The notes: generated from the letters alone by a model not told the origin. Shown: positions 22,860-34,403, counted from the first letter of the stretch. The stretch is DNA of 64,000 nt from Pomphorhynchus laevis (GCA_012934845.2 WNNJ02000867.1:1-64000), one strand, 5' to 3'. A program made the numbers and translations.

Positions 22860-24900
22860 ATCAATGAGCGTTATTTTGTAGCAGCAATTTTGGTGTGATG
22901 ATAGGTTCAAAATTTTTTTCTCAATGTTGATATTTTTTGTACTGTCGTATCACTGTAATCTAAAATATAAATTATAATGACTATAATATAAATAATTCTA
23001 ATGCAGTAAATTTAAAAGAATAGAAAAATTATCTTTTCTACCAATTAATATTTAGAATAAATAATATATTAACACAATACTTCTGTAATAATTAAAAGAA
23101 AAATAGCAGTTCCGTTGATGACAAAGATGGATTTGTCAAACAAAGTCGGTTTCTTTAAAAATTCCATTTCGATTCATGTAATGTATTCCTTAAAAACGAG
23201 TATTTTAAATACATGGATTATATAATGCGGTAAACAATTTCCAAACTAATTATATAAACCAATATTCGTAAGCAATTAATTTGTATTACTTCTAAAACAA
23301 ACTATATCATTTAAAGTTTGCATTTATTGTATTTAATATTTCTTTGATTTAGAATACGATGTTGTAATAGAAGATGAACGAATAGAAGATATAACGAATC
23401 TATAAAAATATATAATCTATATATATAGATTATATCTATCACTATATATCAATAGTGATAATATCAATTGTGATCAAATTGGAAATTTTAAGCTAGCCAA
23501 CAAAGATAAAGATATTAAAAATTTCATTTTAATTTAATATTTACTTACAAAATTATAATAATTTATAACATTATAATTATAAAACAATTGTTAATTTATT
23601 TATCGTAAATCTTATTTAATTCATTACAAATGAATTAAAAATAATATAAATAATAAATTATCAAAATAGAATTAAAAATTATTTAATGTTAACATAAAAG
23701 TAACATTTTTATATAACAATATTTAAAATAAACAATAAATAAATTTTCATCATTATAGGGTATTCAACATTTTTCGTAAACGACAATTTTATGATATTTT
23801 GATAAAATCAATCTTTTACATATTATCTTTAATTATATTTTTAAAATTACTAGAATTTTTAGCAATAACAAGGAGTATAACAATTATTTCTCAATTAATT
23901 TTATTGTATTGACAGAATAACGGGAAACCAGGATAACGAGTTTGTCAAAATTGGAATCTATCATTAAAACATTTTTGCATAAGCAAAAATTTTATGTAAT
24001 ATAATAACAATAGTCAATCTGAAAGCTTTTCAAATCGAATTCTGACATAAGCATTTAATATTTAATGTGTCATGTAATTTAGTTTTATTACATCTTTTTT
24101 TGGCAACCGATTTAAATCAAAGCTGTTAATTGTTTAAGTATGCAATGATGATAAAGTCGTATCGATAATAAAGGAGGTATGTGTGTCCTCTTATAATCTT
24201 TAAGCTACAAAGAGTAATGCCTGCATTCAAGATAAAAATACATTTTATGTCCTAATCTGTACAATTACGCAACATTTAATTCGAAGTCATGCCAATTTTA
24301 AGAAAAATATTTTCTTGTCAAGTAACGCATAAAAATACACTTAAGACAAGTATTTTGTACTTGTAAAACGATAAAAAATTTATCATTGCAATGAAGTCTG
24401 GATATTTCCGATCGGATAGAGAGAGTTGGTCAGTTAAATTATAAAAATTATTTTAAGAATAAATTGACAAAAAATTAAACTTTCAAATAAATTGGGCATT
24501 TAAAGATACGAGCTGATATTTTTTACAATTTGTGATTGACAATTCGCAGTTTTCGGTAAGTTGGTCAGCTTGGAGAATTTTTACAAATTTTTTAATTTAC
24601 AAACTTTTCACCGCTACGATTTAAAACTAATTGAATAATTGATTTATTAAAATATGGTCTCTGAAATAGTTAAACTATTAATAAAATATAATATTATTTC
24701 TGTTTGACTTAAAAATGTGGATATTGCATTATCAGATTATTAAAACAAACCATTTAGAATTACAGCATTTGTTTTTAGATCCCTAAGACTTAAATTATTA
24801 TTAGAACACTCTTACGTTATATGTAACAATGTATGATCAAAAATTATGTTTCCCCGAACACTCTAAGCCTTATTCCCACAAGAATAAGGCCTTATTCCCT
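22860..24900. other. AT-rich intergenic region, nothing recognised
   Basis: Low-complexity sequence with a few short palindromic AT runs, for example at 23400-23460. No supported gene. Confidence 0.5.
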
Positions 24901-24925
24901 TTATAATTATTTTTATTATATATAA

Positions 24926-25153
24926 ATAATTATATATCCTTACGCCGGACTAAATATTTAATTGAGCGCCACAGTTAATATCGCGACTTTTATATCTATG
25001 CTCAATACAAAAATGTTACGTTAACATTTTACTTCGTGACAAATTGAACGCGTCAATTATATCTCCTTTCATCCTTCAAAAAAGAATAATTATATATCCT
25101 TAAGCCGGACTAAATATTTAATTAAGCGCCACATCCAACATCGCGACTCTTAA
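24926..25153. repeat. Two direct copies of a 68-bp unit
   Basis: AATTATATATCCTTACGCCG with GACTAAATATTTAATTGAGC and GCCACA...ATCGCGACT at 24926-24992 recur at 25085-25153, a 160-bp period. Confidence 0.75.
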
Positions 25154-25299
25154 TATTTTGCTATACGAAAATATTTGCTATTTCATGCTATACGTTCATG
25201 TTTTATTGTCATTACCTGTAAATTTCGAGTTTTAAACACCCTATAGGAGTAAAATGTAAGATTCAGAATGAACTTAACTACAAAACACCCAAAATTAAT

Positions 25300-25460
25300 G
25301 AAATAACTACAACTAATTAATATCTTAATTAATGAAACGGCTTTCGAAAAGTTGTTTGAACTCATCAGCAGGATGCGCTCTACTCAGATGGGTGCCGAGA
25401 GACTTGTAAATGGCTCAAATAGACTTATGACATTAATTAAGTTAAGAGAATTTTATTATT
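25300..25460 (+). CDS. 53-codon open segment, unidentified
   Basis: The plus strand reads LQLINILINETAFEKLFELI, then SRMRSTQMGAERLVNGSNRL and MTLIKLREFYY before TAA, in a patch of higher complexity. There is no convincing splice acceptor and no known family was recognised. Could be a fragment of a transposon or an exon end. Confidence 0.22.
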
Positions 25461-25998
25461 AAAATAAACACAAATAAAAAATAATTAAACAAATAATTAA
25501 CTTTATCATTCATGAAATTATTAAGAAACATTAAAATGTTTAATTTTTTCGAGACTATCTGTAACTTTAAAACAATTTGCAAAATCGTAAATACGAATAT
25601 TTTATTTGACTAACTTTTAAAAATTATATTTGAAAAACCTAACAACTTTGAAAAAAAAATTAAAATTTAAAATTAAAATTAAATTTAACCAAATTAAACA
25701 AGATTTAACACGATTTATTAACAAGATTTATTATTTAAGATTTAACACCTCGCTTAAATATAATTTAAGCAACTTTAATTTAAATACAATTTAAATTACA
25801 ATCTAATTTCTATTGGTATTACAATTGAAAGGATTTAAATTTCGTAATTTATTTAGACTTCATAAATATTAATCATCTGATACAAATAGAAACAAGCGCG
25901 TTTGTAGCAAAATACATTATCCTATAGGATGATTGATTAATCATAAAATTAACATTATCCTATATATGAATCATCGATATTTTATTGTATTGATATAG

Positions 25999-26245
25999 AT
26001 GTAAGCACCTAAAGATGTAGCACCTCATCGGTAGCTGATGTGCTACAGTATGCTAGCCATTCGCTATCGTCATAATCAGTAATGATATGTTTAATGAGGA
26101 ATTGAAAACAATTCTTGTTGGTAGCGATGTCCATGCCCTCGTCTAGTATCATTTTCAGGAAGCTTGCATATGTCCGAAGTTCATGCTTATCCTGCGGCTT
26201 AACGCGATTATTTTGGATAGCTGATCCTATAATGACTTGCGATCA
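25999..26245 (-). pseudogene. Coding-like relic of about 80 codons, unidentified
   Basis: The minus strand is open through SAIQNNRVKPQDKHELRTYA, SFLKMILDEGMDIATNKNCF and QFLIKHIITDYDDSEWLAYC to a stop near 25999. The helix-rich pattern loosely recalls capsid-type regions of retrotransposons, but the match is too weak to name a family. A 7-bp palindrome (GTAGCAC...GTGCTAC) overlaps its end. Probably a fossil fragment. Confidence 0.3.
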
Positions 26246-26344
26246 AACACATTGTTGGATGACTTGTCTGGATGTAATCTACATACTGAACACTGATATA
26301 TAGGATCCTTCTGAACTATGAGCTAGTGAAGTCGTCTTAGAAAA

Positions 26345-26790
26345 TTTGTGTGTCTTTCCTAAAGTATATTTTGTCATACTCTTCAATTCTTTGAGACGTC
26401 TATTGGTATATACATCTATATATTTACTCATCTAAAGATGAATCAATAAAACGAAATAGATAGATGACCGATGCTGAATAAATTTTGAATAAAATCGGAC
26501 AAGATAAATAAATCTGAATAGGCGCTAAAAATAAAATTTCGAGTGAAATTTAAACATTTTTAATTTTCTTAAAAAATTTAAAAATATAATAGTTAATAAA
26601 TTAATTATAAATTAATTAATATATTATTATATAATTATATTTATTTGATTAAAATAAAGATTTATTATTAAAATTAATTTATTTATATAGTTTATTAACA
26701 AATAATTTATCCGTTAATTAAATAAATTAACATGGCCCCTGCGCAAGGATGACACGCAAAATCGTGAAGCGTTCCATATTTTTCTGCTGT
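26345..26790. other. AT-rich stretch, nothing recognised
   Basis: No supported gene or repeat up to the SINE tail that follows. Confidence 0.45.
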
Positions 26791-26794
26791 ATCA

Positions 26795-26850
26795 AGAATA
26801 GGAACAATACCTGTGAGGATAATATTGTGCCACAACCAGAAGAAAAATAA
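26795..26850 (+). repeat. SINE tail fragment
   Basis: CTGCTGTATCAAGAATAGGA followed by ACAATACCTGTGAGGATAAT and GTGCCACAACCAGAAG matches the 3' part of the SINE copies at 27.4-28.0 and 39.1-39.4 kb. Confidence 0.75.
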
Positions 26851-27424
26851 ATTAACGTTGTCTTAATTTCAAGGCCCAGCTTAGTAGCGATAATTACATA
26901 CTAACGATATATATCAAATAAACGTCATAAATATGCATACAAATCGTAAAATTATTTTAATTTCTTAAGTAAATTACTATGAATAATAATCGATAATCCT
27001 GTTTTCCAATATTTAATAACTTAATATATAAAAATTTACATTTCCAAATTGTAATTTTCAAATTTTAATATTTTAATTATCAATCGATAATATCATATTC
27101 TTATCATTTTATTTCGCTTTAAATAGGAAATAATCTGTTCATAATAAAAATAATTTTTTAATGATTTGTATCTAATAATATATCAACTTTTAATTAATTT
27201 TTAATTAAATGAAATCTTAATTATTTTTTGAATCTTTTAAGAACTTTCACAAATAATTATCAATAATTCAATCATAAACAGCACTTATAAACGCTTAGAA
27301 ATAAATCGCACGTAATCAAAATTTCAAATTAACTATATAGACAATTGTTTCATTCGGTCATCACTGGATTTCTGGATTGAGGATGATTACTAAATTCTTT
27401 GCCGATTATATATTATTTGCCGAT

Positions 27425-27617
27425 TTATGGTTGTGGCACGATATTATACTCACAAGTATTGTTCAAATTGTTAATACCTTAGGACGCTACTAATAGTCTG
27501 AGTGAGTCTCAGTTGCTGAACCAGACTACATTTCACGTTTATGCTGATCGGATTTGATCTCAGGACATCCGTATCGCGATTCAACGTTACATCCACTAGG
27601 CTGGCTACTCCAGTGGT
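27425..27617 (-). mobile_element. tRNA-headed SINE, nearly complete copy
   Basis: On the minus strand GTAGCCAGCCTAGTGGATG fits an RNA polymerase III A box (AGCCTAGTGG). It is followed about 35 nt later by GAGATCAAATCC, a B box. Together they resemble the tRNA-derived head of a SINE rather than a functional tRNA, since the acceptor and T stems do not close. The body follows, with AAACGTGAAATGTAG, an imperfect hairpin core (AGTCTG...CAGACT around CAACTGAGAC) and TTAGTAGCGTCC. The tail is AACAATACTTGTGAGTATAA and GTGCCACAACC. Head and body orientation were fixed by comparison with the copies at 27.75-28.04 and 39.08-39.42 kb. It would be transcribed by Pol III and mobilised by a partner LINE; the partner is not identified. 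Confidence 0.7.
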
Positions 27618-27751
27618 GTAGATTTAAATTGTTGTATATTACTTTCGGTAGGGGATCGTATTCTAACGATCTATTAGAAACCTACCTTAGGTGTGTGATC
27701 TGCCAGCCGGACCACTGCTTTTCACGCTACCACTTGCAATGAATGTTTTTA

Positions 27752-28038
27752 ATTTAACTTGATTGCATCTGTGAGTTGAAATTCTTCTAATTGTGGGACG
27801 ACATTATCCTCACAGGTATTGTTCTTATTCTTGATACAGCATGACGCTACTAATCAGTTTGATTGTGTATCATCAGCTGCTGATCCATACCTAAATTTCA
27901 CGTTTCGACCCTTATTATCTGATTACTCAATACATTAGCGTCCTGCTGCATCAAGAATAGGAACAATACCTGTGAATATAATGTCGTTCCACAGCCTAAA
28001 GAATTTCAGCTTAGAGATGCAATCAAGTTAGGTTATAG
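27752..28038. mobile_element. Head-to-head inverted pair of SINE bodies
   Basis: Left arm (27752-27905, minus orientation) starts AACTTGATTGCATCTGTGAG and runs through GACATTATCCTCACAGGTAT and the core (ATCATCAGCTGCTGAT) to ACGTTTCGACCC. Right arm (27940-28038, plus) starts TTAGCGTCCTGCTGCATCAA and ends GATGCAATCAAGTT. The arms are complementary over about 100 bp, so the whole can fold back. Neither arm carries the tRNA head. Confidence 0.75.
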
Positions 28039-28207
28039 TTATTATAGTGAGATTGCAAATCTGAAATAAATGTCCATTCCAAAATTAGCATTTAGGTGGC
28101 GAAAAAAAACTAATAAAATGTTCAAGATTGAGCTGTAAAATTGTCACCAATTGTTTATTAATGTTCCCACCATTATTTTAATGGAAGTTATCATCTCATT
28201 TTCCACT

Positions 28208-28300
28208 TACGCGTGTTTCCAAGTAGATGATCTTTAAAGTAGCGTGCTTCCAAGTAGATGATCTTTCAGGTAGCGTCTAAGTAGATGATCTTTCAAGTAG
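28208..28300. repeat. Tandem repeat, about 32-bp unit, three copies
   Basis: CCAAGTAGATGATCTTTCAG with a short variable spacer is repeated three times. Confidence 0.7.
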
Positions 28301-28599
28301 CTTCAACTAGTTACTTGAAGCAAAAAATTATTTAAAGTGATTACCATCTGTCATCGCTTAACTTTGAATCAGTCTCCATCGTCCATTAATTAACCTTTTT
28401 ACCCAATAAACCCTTTTTTCAATGAAGCGTAAGTACAGAGCAAATAGAAAAGTTACTCTTTCTGACTATATAAGCTTATAATTAATATCGTAAATAGAAA
28501 ATAAACTGACATTAATAGCAAATACACAGATGCTGAAGTGATAGTGAAGCAGTCGCGTGACTTGTACATAAAATTCTGTTAATTAGTTTCACTTTTTAG

Positions 28600-28843
28600 G
28601 TTATTTTTTCAAATTTGTCACATTCATCATTAGCGACTTCTCTGTTATTCTTATTTGGTAAATCTCTATCGACGAAGGTAGCGAACCAATTATCTTATGT
28701 GATAATAAACTTTTGTGATATATTTGATATATTCAGCCGGCTTGAAAAAGGTGAGATATTAAATAAGCATTCGCTTATTGAATTTTCAATATTCGCCTCT
28801 TGTTCCTACGCTCATCCTAAAATTTTTTTTCTTGAAATTAAAG
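28600..28843 (+). CDS. Candidate internal exon bounded by consensus splice sites
   Basis: A 244-nt segment opens right after CACTTTTTAG and closes AAG before GTAAGT, a perfect donor. The single open frame begins VIFSNLSHSSLATSLLFLFG, passes DIFDIFSRLEKGEILNKHSL and ends ...HPKIFFLEIK, with start phase 0 and end phase 1. Skipping the donor gives a stop two codons later. The protein fragment is hydrophobic in its first third, with possible membrane or buried helices, and was not recognised. No partner exons were found in the AT-rich flanks, so the gene model is incomplete. Confidence 0.4.
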
Positions 28844-29130
28844 GTAAGTAAAACTGCTAATAATTTTTATAAAATACACTAACCAACAACGTAGCGTTTG
28901 ATTATTTAATTGTAGATTAAAATAAAGTTAATTGAGTTGCATTAATCAACTTTTTAATGTATTCGTAAAATAAGACTAGTAAGTATCCTCTTAATGAATA
29001 ATTAAGTTTATATCCTCATCAATAAATAAAATAAAATTAAATAACGTTAGTTTATTAAAATTATTAAACTTTATCAAATAATGTTTATTACATTTAGTTC
29101 ATTTCCATTAACAAATTCCAATTAAATAAA

Positions 29131-29597
29131 TCAGATCAGCTGGGTCTACGTATTTTAGACAATTTATAGATTAAAAATAATGTTAAATAAAATTCAAATA
29201 AATAATTTATAAATAAATAATAAATAATAATTAATAAATAATAATAAATAATAAATAATTTTAAATATTAAATAATTGCTATATAAGATTTTATATAATG
29301 TATATCAAGTTTAAATTACAAATTGAAATTTAAAATAAAAGTCAATTTTTATGAATTGAATAATAAATAACAGACGATGTATCAATTACAAATTAAATAT
29401 ATTTTGTATATTTTTAATATACATTAAATATATTTAATGAAAATACAGATTTTATTTATTTTATCACGTTATTTTCTATCATATTTATAAAGTTAAAATT
29501 GAAATTTAAAATAAAAATGAATTTTTATGGATTGACTCATAAATAACAGACGATGTATCAGAATAAGGATTAGAGGTAACCAGAAGTAATAGTAATC
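29131..29597 (-). repeat. Family A repeat, two reverse-orientation partial copies
   Basis: The first, 29131-29385, starts at AATCAGATCAGCTGGGTCTACG. The second, about 29500-29597, has the ATTGACTCATAAATAACAGA - CGATGTATCAGAATAAGG junction. The second abuts a forward copy, making an inverted junction at about 29600. Confidence 0.75.
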
Positions 29598-29604
29598 GTC
29601 TGTA

Positions 29605-30451
29605 GTTACAACGTCTGTTATTTATTAGTCAATTCATAAAAATGACGTTTATTTTAAATTTCAATATTTTATTTTAACTTGATTTAAATTATATAAAATC
29701 TTATAACAATTATTTATTTTATTATTTAATTTTTAAATTTTGATTTAGCATTATTATGTTTTGTTTATTTTATAATTATATTAAATACGTAGACTCAGTT
29801 AGCTGATTTGACTAATACAACGTCTTGTATTTATTAGTCAATTTATAAAAATGACGTTTATTTTAAATTTCAATTTTTTATTTTAACTTGATATAAATTA
29901 TAAAAATCTTAAAACAATTATTTAATTTATTATTTAATTATTGAATTTTGATTTAGCATTATTATGTTTTGTTTATTTTATTATTATATTAAATTCATAA
30001 ACTCAGTAAGCTGATTTGATAGGAAATTTAAAGGCATAGAAAAATGTATAACTTAGCATTTCCTCATGATGACCTCTAATCCTTATTCTGATACATCGTC
30101 TTATATTCTTTAGTCAATTCATAAAAATGACTTTTATTTTAAATTTCAAATAATAACAATTATTAATTTTATTATTTAATTATTAAATTTTGATTTAGCA
30201 TTATTATGTTTTGTTTATTTTATAATTATATTAAATACGTAGACTCAGTTAGCTTATTTGATTTATCAGAGGAAATACATCATTAGCATGCATTTTGCAT
30301 CGTTGTTAGTTTGGGTCGAGGAATAGGGGCCGACACCTGATAGAATAACAGTTTCTTCTGATGACCTCTAATCTGAATTCTGATACAACGTATGTTATTT
30401 ATTAGTATGTTATTTATTCAATGCGTAGACTCAGTTAGCTGATTTGATTTA
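29605..30451 (+). repeat. Head-to-tail array of four Family A units
   Basis: Four forward units follow without intervening sequence. Each starts near AACGTCTGTTATTTATTAG or the full CAGAGGAAATACATCATTAG and ends ACTCAGTTAGCTGATTTGA; junctions lie near 29808, 30018 and 30258. Units differ by internal deletions, so lengths run from about 190 to 240 bp against 340 bp for a full copy. This is satellite-like organisation of a sequence that is dispersed elsewhere. Confidence 0.75.
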
Positions 30452-30527
30452 CAACGACAAAGCTGAATTCCTACAAAGCTGAATTCGTACACACCGAAAA
30501 CAGCAATATTTTATTATTCTTAGTGGG

Positions 30528-30590
30528 CTTGTAAGCGCGCCTGTGGCACGCATTTGCCACTCAAAATAAATTTCTCTCTCTAAAGCATTG
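30528..30590 (+). mobile_element. Very short LINE 3' end, same family as 13405-13919
   Basis: TGTAAGCGCGCCTGTGGCAC then GCATTTGCCACT and AAAATAAATTTCTCTCTCT match the 3' UTR of the 13.4-kb LINE, in the opposite orientation. An extreme 5' truncation. Confidence 0.7.
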
Positions 30591-31530
30591 TAACTAAGTT
30601 GAAATAGTTAACAAATTGAAACTATATTTCCGCTTGATTCTTAAATATTTTTCGTTTATTCTTAAAAAGATTTGAATGCTGACTTGATAAACTGAAAATT
30701 TAAAATAAATTTAAATAAAATAAATATTAAATGAAATTATATAAAATTATTTCCTTGAAATTATTTAATTTCATTAATATATAATTAATAAAATTATTTG
30801 TATCTTTTAAATGTTATAGCATTCAATACGAAATTAAGCAAAAAAATGTATAAGAAAATAAGTTAGTTAATAAAAAAGAAAAGCAAAGTTTTGGAACCAA
30901 TGAACAGCAAAATTCTCTCTCCAGAGGACGCATCACCTACTGACAAAATGTATTTAATGACAGCTCAACGCGTTTATTAAAATGTAATTAGGTTTAATCT
31001 TTTTCTATACTAAATTTTTATAATCGACCTTGACATTAGCATAAATTTTATATTGTTATAAATTAAAATTCATTGAATATAATAAAATTATAATTAATTT
31101 ATTCATAAATAAAGACAAAATATAAAATACATTACAAATTGTAATGTATTTATAATACAAATATAAATATTTATATTTATACAGTTTTTTAATATAAAAC
31201 TGAATAAATTTTAATAAACTGTTTACAAATAAATTTGTATAAAACAAATATTAAATATTAAATGAAATTAAATAAAATTATTTCCTTGAAATTAATTAAA
31301 TTTCATTAATAATGTAACTTTTAAATGCTATAGCATTCAATACGAAATTAAAACATTTAAACAAAATTGACAATAACATAAATTTTATATTGTTATAAAT
31401 TAAAATTTATTGAATATAATAAAATTATAAATAAATAATTATAATTAATTTATTCATAAATAAATACACAATTTATTTAATTTACCTACTGACAAAATTG
31501 ATTTAATTGCAGCTCAACGCATTTACTATG
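30591..31530. other. AT-rich stretch with local direct duplications
   Basis: AAATTATTTCCTTGAAATTA...TGCTATAGCATTCAATACG recurs at about 30735-30835 and 31265-31350. ATAAATTTTATATTGTTATAAATTAAAATT recurs, in part, at about 31040 and 31380. The sequence is a diverged tandem duplication without genes. Confidence 0.55.
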
Positions 31531-31534
31531 TCTA

Positions 31535-32110
31535 CGTATTTTATATTATTTAGAAATTAAAAATAATGCCAAATAAAATTAAAATAATTAAATAATAAAT
31601 ACATAATTATACATAATAAATAATTGCTATATAAGATTTTATATAGCAATTATTTTATATATATATTTTATATTTTATATCAAGTTTAAATTAAAAATTG
31701 AAATTTAAAATAAAAGTCAATTATATGAATTATTGACTAATTAATAACACACGATGTATCTTATATGATATATCTTAAACGATGTATCTTACACATCGCG
31801 ATCGTGTTCTGTCGCCCGGGATTGCGATGTCTGGAGTAGTTTGGTTCGTGCACAACATCCACGACCCGACATCAGTACCAATCTGGAAAATAAGGAAAAA
31901 TCTTGTATATTGTTTTTTCTTGTCAAGAAATTGTTGTTGTATTCTATATGATAGTTATCAGAATAAGGATTAGATGTCATCAGGAAGAATTGCTATGTTA
32001 TCAGGTTTCGGCTTCTATTCCTTGACCCAACATAGCGGCGAGGCCAAATACATGCTAATGACGTTTTTTTGTTTGATGAGATTTGCTTATCAATTATCTT
32101 TTTCTAATAC
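31535..32110 (-). repeat. Family A repeat, reverse copy interrupted by an insertion
   Basis: AT-rich body 31535-31765 and GC-richer core 31960-32110 belong to one unit. The roughly 190 bp between (31770-31960) is foreign. On the minus strand it reads ...QTTPDIAIPGDRTRSRC, resembling the 'DVAIPGD.R' stretch downstream of the RT in some LINEs. The AT-rich part also holds a perfect 17-bp-arm hairpin at 31618-31655. Confidence 0.65.
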
Positions 32111-32279
32111 AAAATTATCCGTAAAAATTTTCCGTTTAAGAGTTTAAATATTTTGTTAATATTTATGTTGATATTTCTACATTAACTTGACTTAAAATCT
32201 GTATCTGTTATATGTTTATGTTATATGTAAATGTTAAATATGATCTGTTATATGTATATGTTATATGCATATGTTAAAT

Positions 32280-33065
32280 ATGATCTGTTACAGCTATTAG
32301 CTCCTCCTGTCTTTCAGTCATTATCATTGATTAACCACCAAGGATCCGTTCTATCGTCCTCCATATTATTTGAAGAGATCTCTAACCTTTTATTATATAT
32401 CTCACTAGCTATTACCATTTTTGTAATTGGTGATTATAACGACCGTTTAGAACGTGCAAACTAACAAATCAACAATTAAATCTAAAAATGATTATTAGTA
32501 AATTATTAAAATAAATATGTTAAATGTTTTATGTAATCAATTATTTATTATGTATAATTATGTATTTATTATTTAATTATTTTAATTTTATTTGGCATTA
32601 TTTTTAATTTCTAAATCTCAACCTTCCAAATCTCCGTAAATTTGCATCCATATTTCACAGCTACGAGTATTCAATCATTCCTTCTAAACTTAGTCATCAA
32701 TTTGGTGGTCTTATAGACTATTTTTGCATCTCCAAATTCTTCCAGCATCGTTAATCTTGTATTATCAGTGACCCATTAATATTTGACCACTACATGGTCT
32801 TAATTAGAATTAACCTAGACCAGGTCGACAAATTTCATGGAGCAGTCACTTTTCACCCATGGTCTTCTTTGCAGCTTGTAGATTTCACTTCTGAATTAGT
32901 TTCTTCTACACTATCCACTTGCCTAACCTCACTTCCCCTGATGCCCGTGCCAATCTTTATTCACAAGTATCTTCCATCGTCGATTACATTCAACCACTTT
33001 TTATTTCAACTTTGTATAAATGCCCATATACTTTGACTTTCAATAGCGATGCATTGAAGGTTAAG
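32280..33065 (+). pseudogene. LINE ORF2 endonuclease/linker fragment, copy 1
   Basis: Plus-strand pieces read LLAPPVFQSLSLINHQGSVL, LFEEISNLLLYISLAITIFV and IGDYNDRLE, the last being the 'I..GD.N' motif of an APE endonuclease. After an AT-rich insertion (about 32457-32612) come LPNLRKFASIF-type sequence, then LIRINLDQVDKFHGAVTFHP and WSSLQ of the EN-RT linker. Same element as 44870-45905 (minus), nearly identical over about 600 bp, so both copies are young. Interrupted by shifts and the insertion; non-functional. Confidence 0.75.
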
Positions 33066-33312
33066 GACAAATCATAGAGACATGCATGTCCCAAAGATTA
33101 AGGACATGCATGTAATGACAAATGAATTTGAATTTTCCATGAAAGTAAATAAACTCATAAATAAACTCAATCTGATCATATTATTTATTAATAACTGTTT
33201 CCATTAATTTCATGATGGACTTGATTACATAAAACATTTAACATTTATTTTAATAATTTACTAATAATCATTTTTAGATTTAATTGTTGATTTGTTAGTT
33301 TGCACATTTTTA
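32455..33312. repeat. Inverted repeat with 85-bp arms inside and beside the LINE copy
   Basis: 32457-32542 (GTGCAAACTAACAAATCAAC...) is the reverse complement of 33226-33311 (...GTTGATTTGTTAGTTTGCAC) with one or two differences. The left arm lies in the insertion that splits the LINE fragment and the right arm about 680 bp downstream. Confidence 0.8.
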
Positions 33313-33447
33313 TAACTATTTTTATTTATACTTTTGTAATTTCACCTTAAAAACTTTCTTAACATCAATTTTACTCATTTTCATTTAATTTTTACTAATT
33401 TTACAAATATCAAATATTACTCAAAAGAACTACAAATTATCATTTTA

Positions 33448-33740
33448 TTGAACAGTTTGAAATGTAAACGCGCACTCACTACCACCAGGTCGACTAAAGG
33501 CGTGTGCTGTACTTCTTGCAGTCAAGTCTATTTAAAAAACCACAAATCTCTAGCGATATTTACATTATTTTATTTTTATTATTATATTTTGGGAGTGAAC
33601 TTAATCATGTCTTGGCTTCCCCAGAGAATCAAATACATCAAAATATCTTTATTAGTAAATTTTCGTCAATACAATTGACCTTTTCAGACAAAACATTTTC
33701 ACAAACTGAAAGCAATTCGCCTATTACACATTTATAAAAT
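33448..33740 (+). pseudogene. Decayed coding-like segment, possibly LINE ORF1 start
   Basis: The plus strand reads LKCKRALTTTRSTKGVCCTS then CSQVYLKNHKS, where C-C-x2-C...H recalls the zinc-finger start of some LINE first ORFs. A second frame continues with ENQIHQNIFISKF...QTESNSPITHL. Weak evidence. Confidence 0.25.
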
Positions 33741-34185
33741 AATTTCATACAACTGTGAAATATAAAACGAAGTAAAAAATACAAAATACACAAATACCGA
33801 TAAACATCACCCGTAAAACATTTATTTATTATCTCGACTAGTGTTCTAATGTATATTCCAGCAAGTTGTGAGGAAGAAAGTATAATTTGGAAATGGAAAA
33901 ACATGCTGATAAGTAGCTTAAGATTATTAAGATAAACGATGAATACATTAAAAAAAACTGAATCAATTACACGACATCTTACCAAATGCAAGATACAAGA
34001 TCTATGGAAATATATCAAATACAAGATATTTGGAAATTATATGCCTATTTTTGAATTAAGGAAAATTAGTTCTTCAAAATAGAAAATTGTCCACAACTAA
34101 TGATGCTAGTTCACCTAACTAATCATGAACTTACTCGCAACTATTTAATAATAGGATATGGAAATACATTGATAATTTTCTGTAA

Positions 34186-34403
34186 TTAATCAGATCAGCT
34201 AACTGAGTCTGCAAATTTTATATTATTTATAAATTACAAATAATGCTAAATAAAATTTAAATAATTAAATAATAAATAATTATAAATAATAAATAATTGT
34301 TATAAGATTTTATATAATTTATATCAAGTTAAAATTTAAAATTGAAATTTAAAATAAAAATCAATTTTTATGAATTGACTAATAATAAATAACAGAAGAT
34401 ATT
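34186..34403 (-). repeat. Family A repeat, reverse partial copy
   Basis: From AATCAGATCAGCTAACTGAG to AATAACAGAAGAT. Only the AT-rich body is present. 34420-34800 following it resembles 3260-3480 and is otherwise featureless. Confidence 0.7.

Noticed and set aside
24926-25153. CRISPR array or other regularly spaced repeat
   Set aside because: Only two copies, no array, and the context is eukaryotic.
27550-27617. Functional tRNA gene on the minus strand
   Set aside because: A- and B-box-like motifs are present, but no acceptor stem or T stem closes; it is the head of a SINE.
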